DNA of 64,000 bases, from the NCBI GenBank assembly GCA_950097015.1, contig CATNEN010000025.1, positions 7,244,001 to 7,308,000 on the forward strand, given 5' to 3'. This document shows positions 40,501 to 52,500 of this stretch, piece by piece. Below the pieces are notes generated by a model, which was not told the origin of the DNA, did not search any database, and worked only from the letters and a program-made list of their open reading frames with translations. The position numbers and the translations under genes are program-made. Positions within the stretch are counted from its first letter, which is position 1. Each line of letters starts with the position of its first letter. This DNA comes from Macrostomum hystrix (lineage: Eukaryota > Platyhelminthes > Macrostomidae).

Positions 40501-43500
40501 GCGGCAGGCGTGCCCGCCTTCCGACTGGTAGTGCCAGCTGTGCTGCGACGAGTAGCTCTCGTTGTTCTGGCTGACGCTGTCGTCCTTGGCGTCGTTGTTG
40601 TCACTGGTCGCTTCTTGAGGCAAACCTTTACCTCCAATGTGATCTTCACCGGCTTCTTGGAGTCTCTTCGAATGCGCACCTCGAGCACATCCGGAGTGCG
40701 TCTGGTCGGCGTCAATCGGATCGACTCCAGGTCTTCGCGACTCAAAGGCTCGTCGTCTGGCTGCTGTGCCCTGCCAACTGGTGTCCTCTCATTTCTGGTC
40801 ACTTCTGTCACCGTCACTTTTGTGATTCTCTTTGGCTTGTCGGCCGTCACCTTGATCTCGGCGACGCGAGAGCCTCTCGGCAGTCTGCTCAGATCGATCC
40901 GGATCAGAGTGTCGCCCTTTCTCAACGGCAGGCCAGGTCTGCCTGGCAACAGAGACGTCTTTGCCGGCTCTTCGTACGGCTCATTCTGAGGTACGCGCTT
41001 CACCTCAACAACGTCCTCTGGGCGTAGAACGTTGCTGTCGAATGCCATTTTCTTCGTGCACACGCGTCTCGGCTTGCCTGTTGTCAGCGCTGGGGTCTTG
41101 GTAGTCTTTCCAGTGGTCGTCCTTGTTGTTGTTGTTGTTCCCTGAGACGACTGCCTTCTTGTTGTCCTTGTTATGCGTCCAGTTGTTCTTCTTCCAGGCA
41201 CTGATGGCATGGGGAAGGTCACTGTTTCAGCGGCAGGCGTGCCCGCCTTCCGACTGGTAGTGCCAGCTGTGCTGCGACGAGTAGCTCTCGTTGTTCTGGC
41301 TGACGCTGTCGTCCTTGGCGTCGTTGTTGTCACTGGTCGCTTCTTGAGGCAAACCTTTACCTCCAATGTGATCTTCACCGGCTTCTTGGAGTCTCTTCGA
41401 ATGCGCACCTCGAGCACATCCGGAGTGCGTCTGGTCGGCGTCAATCGGATCGACTCCAGGTCTTCGCGACTCAAAGGCTCGTCGTCTGGCTGCTGTGCCC
41501 TGCCAACTGGTGTCCTCTCATTTCTGGTCACTTCTGTCACCGTCACTTTTGTGATTCTCTTTGGCTTGTCGGCCGTCACCTTGATCTCGGCGACGCGAGA
41601 GCCTCTCGGCAGTCTGCTCAGATCGATCCGGATCAGAGTGTCGCCCTTTCTCAACGGCAGGCCAGGTCTGCCTGGCAACAGAGACGTCTTTGCCGGCTCT
41701 TCGTACGGCTCATTCTGAGGTACGCGCTTCACCTCAACAACGTCCTCTGGGCGTAGAACGTTGCTGTCGAATGCCATTTTCTTCGTGCACACGCGTCTCG
41801 GCTTGCCTGTTGTCAGCGCTGGGGTCTTGGTAGTCTTTCCAGTGGTCGTCCTTGTTGTTGTTGTTGTTCCCTGAGACGACTGCCTTCTTGTTGTCCTTGT
41901 TATGCGTCCAGTTGTTCTTCTTCCAGGCACTGATGGCATGGGGAAGGTCACTGTTTCAGCGGCAGGCGTGCCCGCCTTCCGACTGGTAGTGCCAGCTGTG
42001 CTGCGACGAGTAGCTCTCGTTGTTCTGGCTGACGCTGTCGTCCTTGGCGTCGTTGTTGTCACTGGTCGCTTCTTGAGGCAAACCTTTACCTCCAATGTGA
42101 TCTTCACCGGCTTCTTGGAGTCTCTTCGAATGCGCACCTCGAGCACATCCGGAGTGCGTCTGGTCGGCGTCAATCGGATCGACTCCAGGTCTTCGCGACT
42201 CAAAGGCTCGTCGTCTGGCTGCTGTGCCCTGCCAACTGGTGTCCTCTCATTTCTGGTCACTTCTGTCACCGTCACTTTTGTGATTCTCTTTGGCTTGTCG
42301 GCCGTCACCTTGATCTCGGCGACGCGAGAGCCTCTCGGCAGTCTGCTCAGATCGATCCGGATCAGAGTGTCGCCCTTTCTCAACGGCAGGCCAGGTCTGC
42401 CTGGCAACAGAGACGTCTTTGCCGGCTCTTCGTACGGCTCATTCTGAGGTACGCGCTTCACCTCAACAACGTCCTCTGGGCGTAGAACGTTGCTGTCGAA
42501 TGCCATTTTCTTCGTGCACACGCGTCTCGGCTTGCCTGTTGTCAGCGCTGGGGTCTTGGTAGTCTTTCCAGTGGTCGTCCTTGTTGTTGTCGGAAGCATG
42601 GTCACTAAGCGCGAGCTTGCTTTTTTGCTAGTCGTCTGTCGGCCTGCTCTCGTCGATACCTGATTTGACTGCCTTCTTGTTGTTCGTCGTGTTGAGATAT
42701 TTTGCCAGCGACCTGTAGTTTGTTTCGTCAGTCTGTTTTTTGTTGTTGTAACTGTTGTAGCGTTTATTGTCCTAGAACATTGCTTCTTAGTTACTTTTAT
42801 GTGCTGTGGTTCAGTTGTTTGAATAAAAATAATTAATTTTGTGTACCCTTTAGGAAGTCGTATATTGTAATTTTCGCGGATTTTTCCTTGCTGTTTTCTT
42901 ACTGGGTTGTCTTTTGAGGTTGTTAGGTAATAGACAACTCTAATTGTGCTTCGGCTGGCCGGTTTTCTGAGTAGAATTTTCTTAGTGTTTTTCAGACCTA
43001 TTAGCGTGACTTTGGTATATCCAGGAAGTAGTCGGAGTAGTTTTCCCTGTAGAAGTGCTTGCCTTGCGTAAGTATCGTATGATGTGCCAAACGTTATGCT
43101 TCGGAGCAGAGCCACATTGCAGCGCTCGAGATGCTTTTCTTTACAGACGTAACTTGCTTTTCTATTGCAGATTGTTATTTTTAGCCGTGAGAGCATGTTA
43201 TTCTGATTTTTCTGTGAGTCAACTGTTATTTTGAGAAAGTTTGGTCTGGTGCGAATACCTATTGTTTTTGTCTGCGAATTTTTCACCTTTTGCTGGACAA
43301 AAGTTTTCGTGCATTGTTTCATGCTGCACTCTTCTAATTCAATGACTTTTAGTTGCCCACCGGTTCCTGACGCAACTTGTTTCAAGTCAATGTCTTTTAC
43401 TACGTCATTATTTCGTAGACTAAATTGAACAACAATTTCCGTCCTTCCTGAAGCAAGTGCGGTTCCATGGCGCAAAAGTTCCTTCTTTGCTAGTTGATTA

Positions 43501-46500
43501 TAGTCGTATGCACTGTCGAGTGCCATCATGCGTAAAACCTTCATCTTGTTTTTCGCATCAGATTCCGGGATTGATCTTCGGCACCTTAACTGTTTACGCT
43601 GTTCTGGCACTGCTTTCTCTCTGTGTTCTTCAACTAAAAGTTCTATTGAAACATTCAAGCGCGATTTCGTATGCAACACAGCTTTATACATATTCGTTGG
43701 TCGATTAATGCTGACGTCTGTTTCATTCTTACTGACTTTTAGCCTCGAAACTAGAGTCGCCTCGCCTGAACTTTCCTCGTAGATAAATGAGATGATATCG
43801 GCTTGGGGCTGCTCTGCAGTCGACCGGTCATTTCGGATGATGACCTTGCAAATTCGAAAATTGCTCGGAGCTTCAATGATTATTTCGCTTGCTCCCTGCC
43901 TCACAGTTGAGAATTTTTGTTGCGAAATCAATAGAGTTTTCTGATCGGCTGAGTACTCCCTGTTATAGGTGATGCTCTTATACACCTTTACCATGCATGC
44001 CGTTGCTGGAAGCTTTCTGCATCTCTTTTCTTTTAATTTTCCTGGACAGCCGTTGATTTCAAATCGAATCTTCATTGAGCATCTGGCCTGAATTTGAATC
44101 TTCAGCTTTTCTGCTTCGAATGGTCGCACATTCAACTTGACGAAGCAGCGGAGGCAAGAAACGCTTTTCTTTGCATTCAACAGCTGCCAGCCGTTGTTTG
44201 TGAACGCATGCAAGCGAACTGTATCCAGTCCTCTGCGATGGTTGGACTGGATTTCCAATAGCACAGAACTAACTCGGACAACAGAGCGCGAGCGCGACAG
44301 GCTTACCTCAACGACAGTTCGGCCCTCGCTAAGCAAAAATGGGCGCTTGTGTGACTCCAGCAGCTCGGCCCGACGGAACTCATGCGCCGGCACGAAATTC
44401 TCGCTGACTGTTACTTGGCTTGTCCGAATAAGTCCAGAACGAAGCAGCGGACTATTGCAGCTGACTGTGTACTTACTCTCGTCTGTGATTTTAGCCGTGA
44501 AAGGCGTGCTGGCACCACTCCTTGTACAGTTTTCCTCGTCAGAGTCGTCAGCAGCATTGCCCAGACGGCACTGGTGCTTGCCGTCGCAGATCTCCGACTT
44601 AGCAATGCAAAGGCTGGACATGCGGCATTTTTGCTTGAATGCGGGACAACGCTCTGAAAGTGTTTTTGGAAACTCATTACTGATTTCGAAACCAGCGGAT
44701 ATTGTTAGGTAGACAGTGCATGGCTTGAAAGTCATCTTGCTAGTAATTTAACGTTTTGCAAGCATTTTTAAATACGAGCGTATGTACAAGAAGAGGCTTG
44801 ACATTTTTAGTGCGGTAGATAGAAACGAATTACAACAATGGACTGTTAAATAACTTGCTATTCAAGCAAGATTGGACCGAATCTTTCTTTTCAGTCAATT
44901 CGAGTTTTGTTCAATGTTCATGATGCTAACGGGGACTATTTAAGTAGACACTACTAGTGCTCATTGTATGCTCACCGCACGATGCCTCGTCTGATCCGTC
45001 CGCGCAGTCTGCTACTCCATCGCACACCTTCGATCTGTGCAGGCAGCTGCCCGAGCTGCGGCATGCAAACGAGTGCCCAGTGCACAGCTCTGCAAAAAAT
45101 GGTTCGAGACTAGGGTGAACTCCAACTGCTACATTGGCTAGGGCTGCATTAAATATATCGTCTTTTAATATGCGAACAGTGCTATATATAAGTATATAAA
45201 CATAGTTGTGAATGTTTAATATGACCGATCTGTACTTTTTTAAAGTTGTGAATCTTTTCAAAAGCTAATTCTGGACTTACCAGAGGTGCTCAGTCTGGTC
45301 TGCTCTATGGTGCTGTTACCATAGCAACTTCTGCTGTCGCAATTTTTCCAATTGCCATCTCGGCAGATGCTACAATGATATTTGCTCTTAAGTTACGAAA
45401 CAAAGACGAGAAATATGCCGGCCGGCCGGTCTCAGAGCCGGTCTCAGAACCGGTCTCAGAACCAGTCTCAGAGCCGGTCTCAGAACCGGTCTCAGAACCA
45501 GTCTCAGAGCCGGTCTCAGAGCCGGTCTCAGAACCGGTCTCAGAACCAGTCTCAGAGCCGGTCTCAGAGCCGGTCTCAGAACCGGTCTCAGAGCCGGCCG
45601 ACCCTGACGCCGCAAAAACCGAGGCCCAACAATGACATTTTTTCGTCATCGAATCTTACCACTGGCGGCAGCCGAGCTTGGCGGAGTCGCCAGTGCCATA
45701 GACGGCGCCCCTGTAGCGGCACACCTGGCTCGCTTCAGTGCAGCCGCCGTTGAGCTGTGTCCACTGGGCACCCATGCGGCACTGGCAGTCTGTAGTGATC
45801 AATGTGACTTTCTATATGCGTATTGTACAACTTTGTCATCCATGCACAACCTTAAGTACTCGTAGATGGGCTAGTCAAACTATGGTCTTCCTTACTCGTA
45901 CTATATGGTGGACAGAGCTTCTGAACACAGCAAGCTCAGATTCTGGCAACATTTCCTGCCACAAAAACAACACACGTCGAGCTTTACGATACGTGTCTCA
46001 GTCGCGGAGAGGCAATGGAGAGGGATTCAGACACCGCTCCTTCTCCAGGGGGCGGTGGTTGTCACTCCTCCCATCTTTCGTGCAGGGATTTAGGGCCCAC
46101 TCCTCAGCAAAGACAACAACAACAACAGCAAAAAGAAAAAGAACAAAAACAAGAACAACAAAAAGAACAACAAAAAGAACAAGAGCAACGACGACGACGA
46201 CGCCGATGACGACGGCAACAATAACGCTTCTGTGGTGGAAAGCGGACAAGGTCTCATACCGAGACCTTAACAAGCAGCCGGCAGGAGCCGGCCGAACCTG
46301 ACGTCGCAAATAAGATAGCAGCCTATTCGTGAGTGTAAAGCTTAGGACTCCAGAGTTTCCTATGCCTAGTGGCGACAAAGGGAAGAAAAACAACAACAAC
46401 AACAAAAACAACGCTTCGCTTGGCGAAGAGCTGCCAACTTGCCACCACCTCGCGGTGCCAAGCGGGCAGGAGGTCATCTGACCACCTGGCAAAGAGGCAG

Positions 46501-49500
46501 CTCAAAAGAAGGAAAACTGGTCGCAGTCGTATTCGCTTGCGCACACGTTCGGTGACCAAGGCCACGTCTTGCAGAGTGGCACCGGACTTACGACCCGGGG
46601 CACCTCTGTAAACAAAATCCTGCCCTCCGGGTACAATTCAGTAGGCGAAAACTGAGTCCATGAGTTGCAACCGTCTTTCCGGAACAGCTCGGTTGGCCCC
46701 CCATGCCGCAAGACGAAAAATGGTCGAAGATGAAGGCGACAATGACAACAAAAATAACAATAAAGTTTGAGTACATTGTCAAGGTTAAATTGCAGGGTCA
46801 CAGGACTTAAGCGCGAACGAAGGGCTAAATTTCCTGCTGGGGGGGTCGGTGGCAGAGCGGTCAACGAGTTTGCCTCTCGCACCACGGTCCCTAAGTTCGA
46901 TTCGGTTTACTCCCGATTCGCCGAATCCCGATTCGCCGATTCCCGATTCGCAGATTCCCGATTCGCCGAATTCCGATTCGCCGAAATTTCTGACTCGCCG
47001 AATTCCCGATTCGCCGAAATTCCTGACTCGCCGAATTCCCGATTCGCTGAAATTCCTGGCTCGAATCCTGATTCGCCGAATCCTGGTTCAATACATCTTA
47101 CTTTATCATAAATTTAAATTAAACCACATAACCATTGCCCTCTTTGAGTGTTGGTCAAATTTTGGAACTCTATTTCTATTGTATTGAAATTAATTAAAAA
47201 ACTAACTTAAATGAAATGCACTTTCTTCATTCATTAACTTGTAAACTTGCTTCTAAATTTTTTTTACTTTCTGGAACGTAGATTGAGTGAGCAAAGTAGA
47301 ACATCACACGTACTTCGGAAAAAGCGAATTGGGATTCGGCGAATCGGGAATTCGGCGAGTCAGGAATTTCGGCGAATCGGGATTCGGCGAATCGGGAATT
47401 TCGGCGAATCGGGAATCGGCGAATCGGGAATCGGCGAATCGGGATTCGGCGAATCGGGAGTAAACCGTTCGATCCCGCGGCGAGGCCACATTTATTTGGG
47501 GCGCAGCCGCGGAGAGAAGGCTTGAGGGCTTGTCGTGTAATTTACGCCAACTTTGAGGGCCAACCTCCAAGACACAGTGAGACTGTACAGTGCCTGACAA
47601 TGAGAAAGTCAGGGCAGATGTACACACCTGTGTGAGCGTATGCCTGCATATAGTATCTGTGTGCGTGTGTGCTCAGGAGTCAGCGAAATGGGCAGAATTG
47701 CCTCCTCACTGGCTGCGGGTCTAGTGTCACTAAATTATGTGCCACTGCCCGCAGTCCTCCTGCAAAAAATAAATAATAATAAATAATAATATCGTGATGC
47801 TTTGGCTGCGCAAAAAATGGCCAAAAATAGTGGAATAACGGGATAGCTTACTCGATTTGAGAATAGCATTTGTAAACAATGTTCTATTTAAGTGCTAAAA
47901 GCAGTAATGTTTTTCTCACCTTCACGGCACAGCGAGTCCGGCCCGGTGTTGAATACAAACGGACTCTGCAGGCGGGCACAGCTGGTGTAGTCGGTGTCCA
48001 CCGGACAGTTGTAAGCTGTACCAAAATGTTATGTTTTATATTTCTGCATACTTATCGATTCGACAGTAGCTAAGAAAATATAGTGTGGAAATAAATTATT
48101 CAATGAGTCAACATCAAAATCATAAAGAAGGAGACTCACGGCAAACTGCCGTCGAACGCCAATCCACGGTGATATTGAGTCCCGAGCACTCGTCAGCGGC
48201 GGCAGCCAACAGGCTGCAGAGACCTTCGCAGGTTGCGGCGTCCTTAACTGACTGGCGGCAGCGGCAGGCCTCGCGGAGGCAGGCGTCGTGAAGGAACTCC
48301 AGGCGGTCTTCATTCAGCATGGCCAGGCAGCCACCGAAGGGTCCTCGCTGATCACGCAGCAGGCCGCAACGGGCGAAGGACAAATCGAAGTTGCTGCGGC
48401 TCTGAACAAGCCAGGTTGTGAATGGTTGATTAGTGAATTTTCAATAGCAAATACAACTGCTCATATTACAATTCCACTGCATATGCCTTTATGCACATTT
48501 TTTTATTGTACCAGTTTGCCATTAATTTTTAAGGAATTTGTTCCATGCCGGTAATTTATTGTTTCAGGTATAAGGTCAGCCTCCGGAATACTTCGCAGAC
48601 CTCATATTCCGCGCATGCCATTTGACCCCGCTGCCTAAATACCAATTTACCATAGACTATTAGTCTAGACCATAGACTATAGCCGTGAAACGCAGAAACC
48701 ACAGACCAAGGAATATACTCGTAACTAGACTGCGCATCCCGCATTTCTTGCCTGGGCTTGATTGACCAAATTACAGTGCAAAGAAATGGCCCCTCGGTCA
48801 CAACACGGAAACGATCCGATAATTGTGCGGGGGCAAACAGATAGGTGCAGGCAAGCTTTTCTTTCCGCCTGCTCTTTTATGTAGCTATATTAAAGTGCTC
48901 TGGGCATCACGTTTGACATCGATACTAGGGACGTGTGCGACTCCACGCTAGAGGACAGTTATAGAATGGGAAGTAGAGATTGGAGTAGAGATTGGGAAGT
49001 AGGGAATGGAGTAGAGAATGGGAAGTAGGAAATGGGAAGTAGGGAATGGGAAGTAGAGATTGGAGTAGAGAATGGGAAGTATGGAATGGGAAGTAGAGAA
49101 TGGAAAGTAGGGAATCGGAAGTAGGGAATTGGAAGTAAGGAATACGAAGTAGAGAATGGGAAGTAGGGAATGGAGTAGAGAATGGGAAGTAGGGAATGGA
49201 GTAGAGAATGGGAAGTAGAGAATGGAGAGTAGAGAATTGGAAGTAGGGAATGGAAAGTAGAGAATTGGAAGTAGGGAATGGGAAGTAGGAATGGGAAGTA
49301 GGAATGGGAAGTAGAGAATGGGAAGTAGAGAATGGGAAGTAGAGAATGGGAAGTAGAGAATGGGAAGTAGGGAATGGGAAGCAGGGAATGGGAAGTAGAG
49401 AATGGAAAGTAGAGAATGGGAAGTAGAGAATGGAGAGTAGGGAATGGAAAATAGGCACAACTTTTTTAACCTCATTCGCAGTCTAGTTATATTTTTTAAT

Positions 49501-52500
49501 CTGTGGCTGAAACTAAAGTACTAATTACATGTAAACTATGGCTAGTAGATGCTCTCTATATTGTACGCTTAACGCATTGACGTTTCAACGATCTGCAGCC
49601 AATCCATATTGTCAATAGCGTCTTGTAAGGGACTTCAAATTGAAAAGATTTTAAATATTCTGTTCCCGCAACTTCCGCAACTCCAATGCAGTTAAATTGC
49701 GGATTACCTTGAGACAGGCCTCGTCAAAGTCCGACTCCGGGATGGCCTGTGCGTAGTCGCTGTCAAGCGTCCAACTGCGCCCGAACTCGTCCGGGCTGAG
49801 AGCTAGAAGGCCGCCTGGCGTGCGATAGTCGTCTGTGGCGTCACCGTTGAAATTGCCGCAGAGGCCGCCGAGTGGCGGGCCGCGGCGAGGACGCGTGGCG
49901 TGGATTGTGAGGCGGGTTCCTGAGGTACGGGGGCAGGTTTATTGAATCATTTCAGCTTGCCGATCATCAGAACTCTATTTCTCCCCTGGGGAAATACCAT
50001 GGGGTATTTCAAATACCCACTGCCAACTTCACGACAGCTCCCAAACCGAATAACGGATTTTCCTTAAATCCACCTTATAGGTCAAAACTTTCCACCCTTT
50101 ACAATGAACTAACTTTCAAAGCCGCCCGAGTCGGCATCGTCGAGATATTCAGCGATTCTTGTCGAAGACCCTGGTGACAAGGACAACTGACATTGCTCTG
50201 TATAAACATTTATGGCTTATCCACAATGGATTTGGAATTTGAGCCATGCACAATATGTGGCTTCGGCCCGACAGCTGACATGAAACTAATGCGTAATAGC
50301 AAGAACTGAGCATGAGCGAATTGTGCAAACCTCTATCCCAGAGGACGGACACGCCCAGCAGCAGAAAGTGCAAACCGCCCTGTGCTGGCGAGGCCGTCAG
50401 CACAACTGTCTCTCCGTTAATGTACTGCCGGCCGCTAATTATCCGACCCTGAAGGACGCGAACTTCGCCACCGTTGCCTAGCCGGATCTTCACTAGGCGG
50501 GCGCACACGGAAGGCCGGCTGCCGCAGGCGACGCTACGGCTGGTGACGCGCAGCTCCGGCAGCTGCAGTAAGAGAGTCTCGCGTGCGCCAGCGTAGTAGC
50601 GAAACGGCCGACCGTCGAAGCTGACATAGTAGCCGTCTCCGAATACCCGACAGCGGCCGCGGCAGGCAGCAGCGGAGCCGGCGGTGATCTTTTCCAGCCA
50701 ACGACCGCCGGAGCACACGCGCGTCCTGCACTGAGCGGTGAGGGTCGAACCTGGTGGAAGTTCGCGACTGCCATAGCGACATGGACAGTCGGCGTGCTTC
50801 ACACACTGACCCTGCGGAGACGAATGATCCGATTTATTTAGTCCATTTGGACTGCGTTAATTTTGCAATTCGCATCAATGAGACTTTCAACTCACCGCAG
50901 CGGTGGCGTACAGCCCGCTGGGACAGCGGCAATGTTCTTCGGTTCCAGCGCCGGTGTTGCAGCCTGCCGCGTTGTTACCATCGTCTGGATCTTCGCATCG
51001 GCGCGGTCGGCACTCGCCAGGCAGGGCGCGCCGCCAGGCCTGATTTTTCGGACAGGCGACTCGACTACGAGCCACTGCTGATAGTGCTGCCCGGATCGCG
51101 GGCCGGCAGACGATTAGGCCGTTCTGACACTTGCTGAAATTTTGATTCGCTCGGTGATGATAAAAGCTTTAGTTCTTACCTGGGGCGTAGCAGGGGGGCG
51201 AGGCCCTGGTATTGGCGCCCCAGAGGCACGGCGCCCCTAGAAAAAAATCCCTTCCTTCCCTCACAACTCACCATTTTTCGTCGCTACGCGAAAATTCCTC
51301 GTCGGGTTGTCGCTGCTTGCCAGTTAGAGAATCGAAGCACGTGCATTGGGATCTAGCCACACACCTGCCGTCGCTCAGTAGGTAAAGGCCACGTGGACAC
51401 TGGCAGCCGAAATAGCAGCCGCTGGGACAACGATCCGGTCTGGACAAGCTGGCGCAGGTGGTCTGGCAGGTGTTGGCACACAGGCGGAATATGGAGCCAC
51501 CACTGGGGCAGGATAGCAGAGCTGGAAATTAAATTCGAAGGTATTTAATGATTAAAATTACAAGTTTGTGCATAAAAACTCATACCTGAATATAGGACCG
51601 CAGGAAATAAGGATCTCTACAGGTACCACAAGCACAAGGCTCTCTATCGCTGACACAAGGCTCTCTACATCTGACACAAGGCTCTCTATCGCTGACACAA
51701 GGCTCTCTACATCTGACACAAGGTTCTCTATCGCTAACACAAGGCTCTCTACATCTGACACAAGTCTCTCTATCGCTGACGCAAGTCTCTCTATCGCTGA
51801 CACAAGGCCCTTTACATCTGACACAAGGCTCTCTATCGCTGACACAAGGCTCTCTATCGCTGACACAAGGCTCTCTATCGCTGACACAAGGTTCTCTACT
51901 ATTAACGTATAGCACTTGAATATTGATCACTATTTAGTCACTGGAACGGCTAAGTGCATACTACGAACCACTGGAGCAATAGCAATAGATAGCCGATAGC
52001 CAATGAGTAAATGAACTCAGTATCAAACAGGCTGCTCAGCTCACAGCACTCCTTGAGATGCGACAGGAGTCGCCAATGGATCCTGTAGCCAGATCTGGCG
52101 CAAAGCCGCATTGCGTTGAACGCGATGTAGCAGATGCTGTCGGTATGGCGCGCCGCCTCGCAGTTACGCACAAACGGCTGCAGATTCTCAGTCTGGGCGC
52201 AGAGTCTGAACTGACCGCTGTGCTGGAACAGATCGTAACAGGTGCGCACAGTTTCCCTCGAGATGCCAACTCGTTGCGGCCATCCTTCTGACAGCAATTC
52301 TAGTCCGGTCGCCAAGTAGGAGCGGGCAACTGACAGAGAATCGGCAGCGACGCTTCCCCGCCTCGGCCACAGGTCGTTTTCACTGGCGCCGTCGTAGCGG
52401 CCGCATAGGCCTCGCAAGCGTCGGGCTCCGCGTAGTCGCTTGCTGGCGGCCAGGTCGACTATGGCGCCGTTGAAATCAAGGCGCAGCAGGTCGGCTATGC

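Noticed and set aside
8153-42447. Plus-strand open frames of 60, 64, 92 and 181 codons recurring every 642 or 729 bp across the arrays
   Set aside because: They are antisense shadows of the minus-strand repeats. They recur only because the repeats do, and have no start context or domain.
42540-42780. Thr/Arg-rich stretch before array A as a separate domain
   Set aside because: It is a linker resembling the A-unit linker (TTRRQS, TTTGKTTKTPALTTGK) and is treated as part of exon 17.
45375-45753. Frames encoding SEPV or GSET repeats
   Set aside because: They are open on both strands because of the 12-bp minisatellite, and lie inside an intron of the giant gene.
46846-46903. Possible tRNA gene
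   Set aside because: Box A and box B are present but the sequence runs into a SINE body shared with other copies and does not give a convincing cloverleaf; annotated as a SINE head.
48925-49475. Minus-strand frames of about 175 codons rich in FPFSTSHSLLPI
   Set aside because: They are translations of the 14-bp GA-rich minisatellite inside intron 11.
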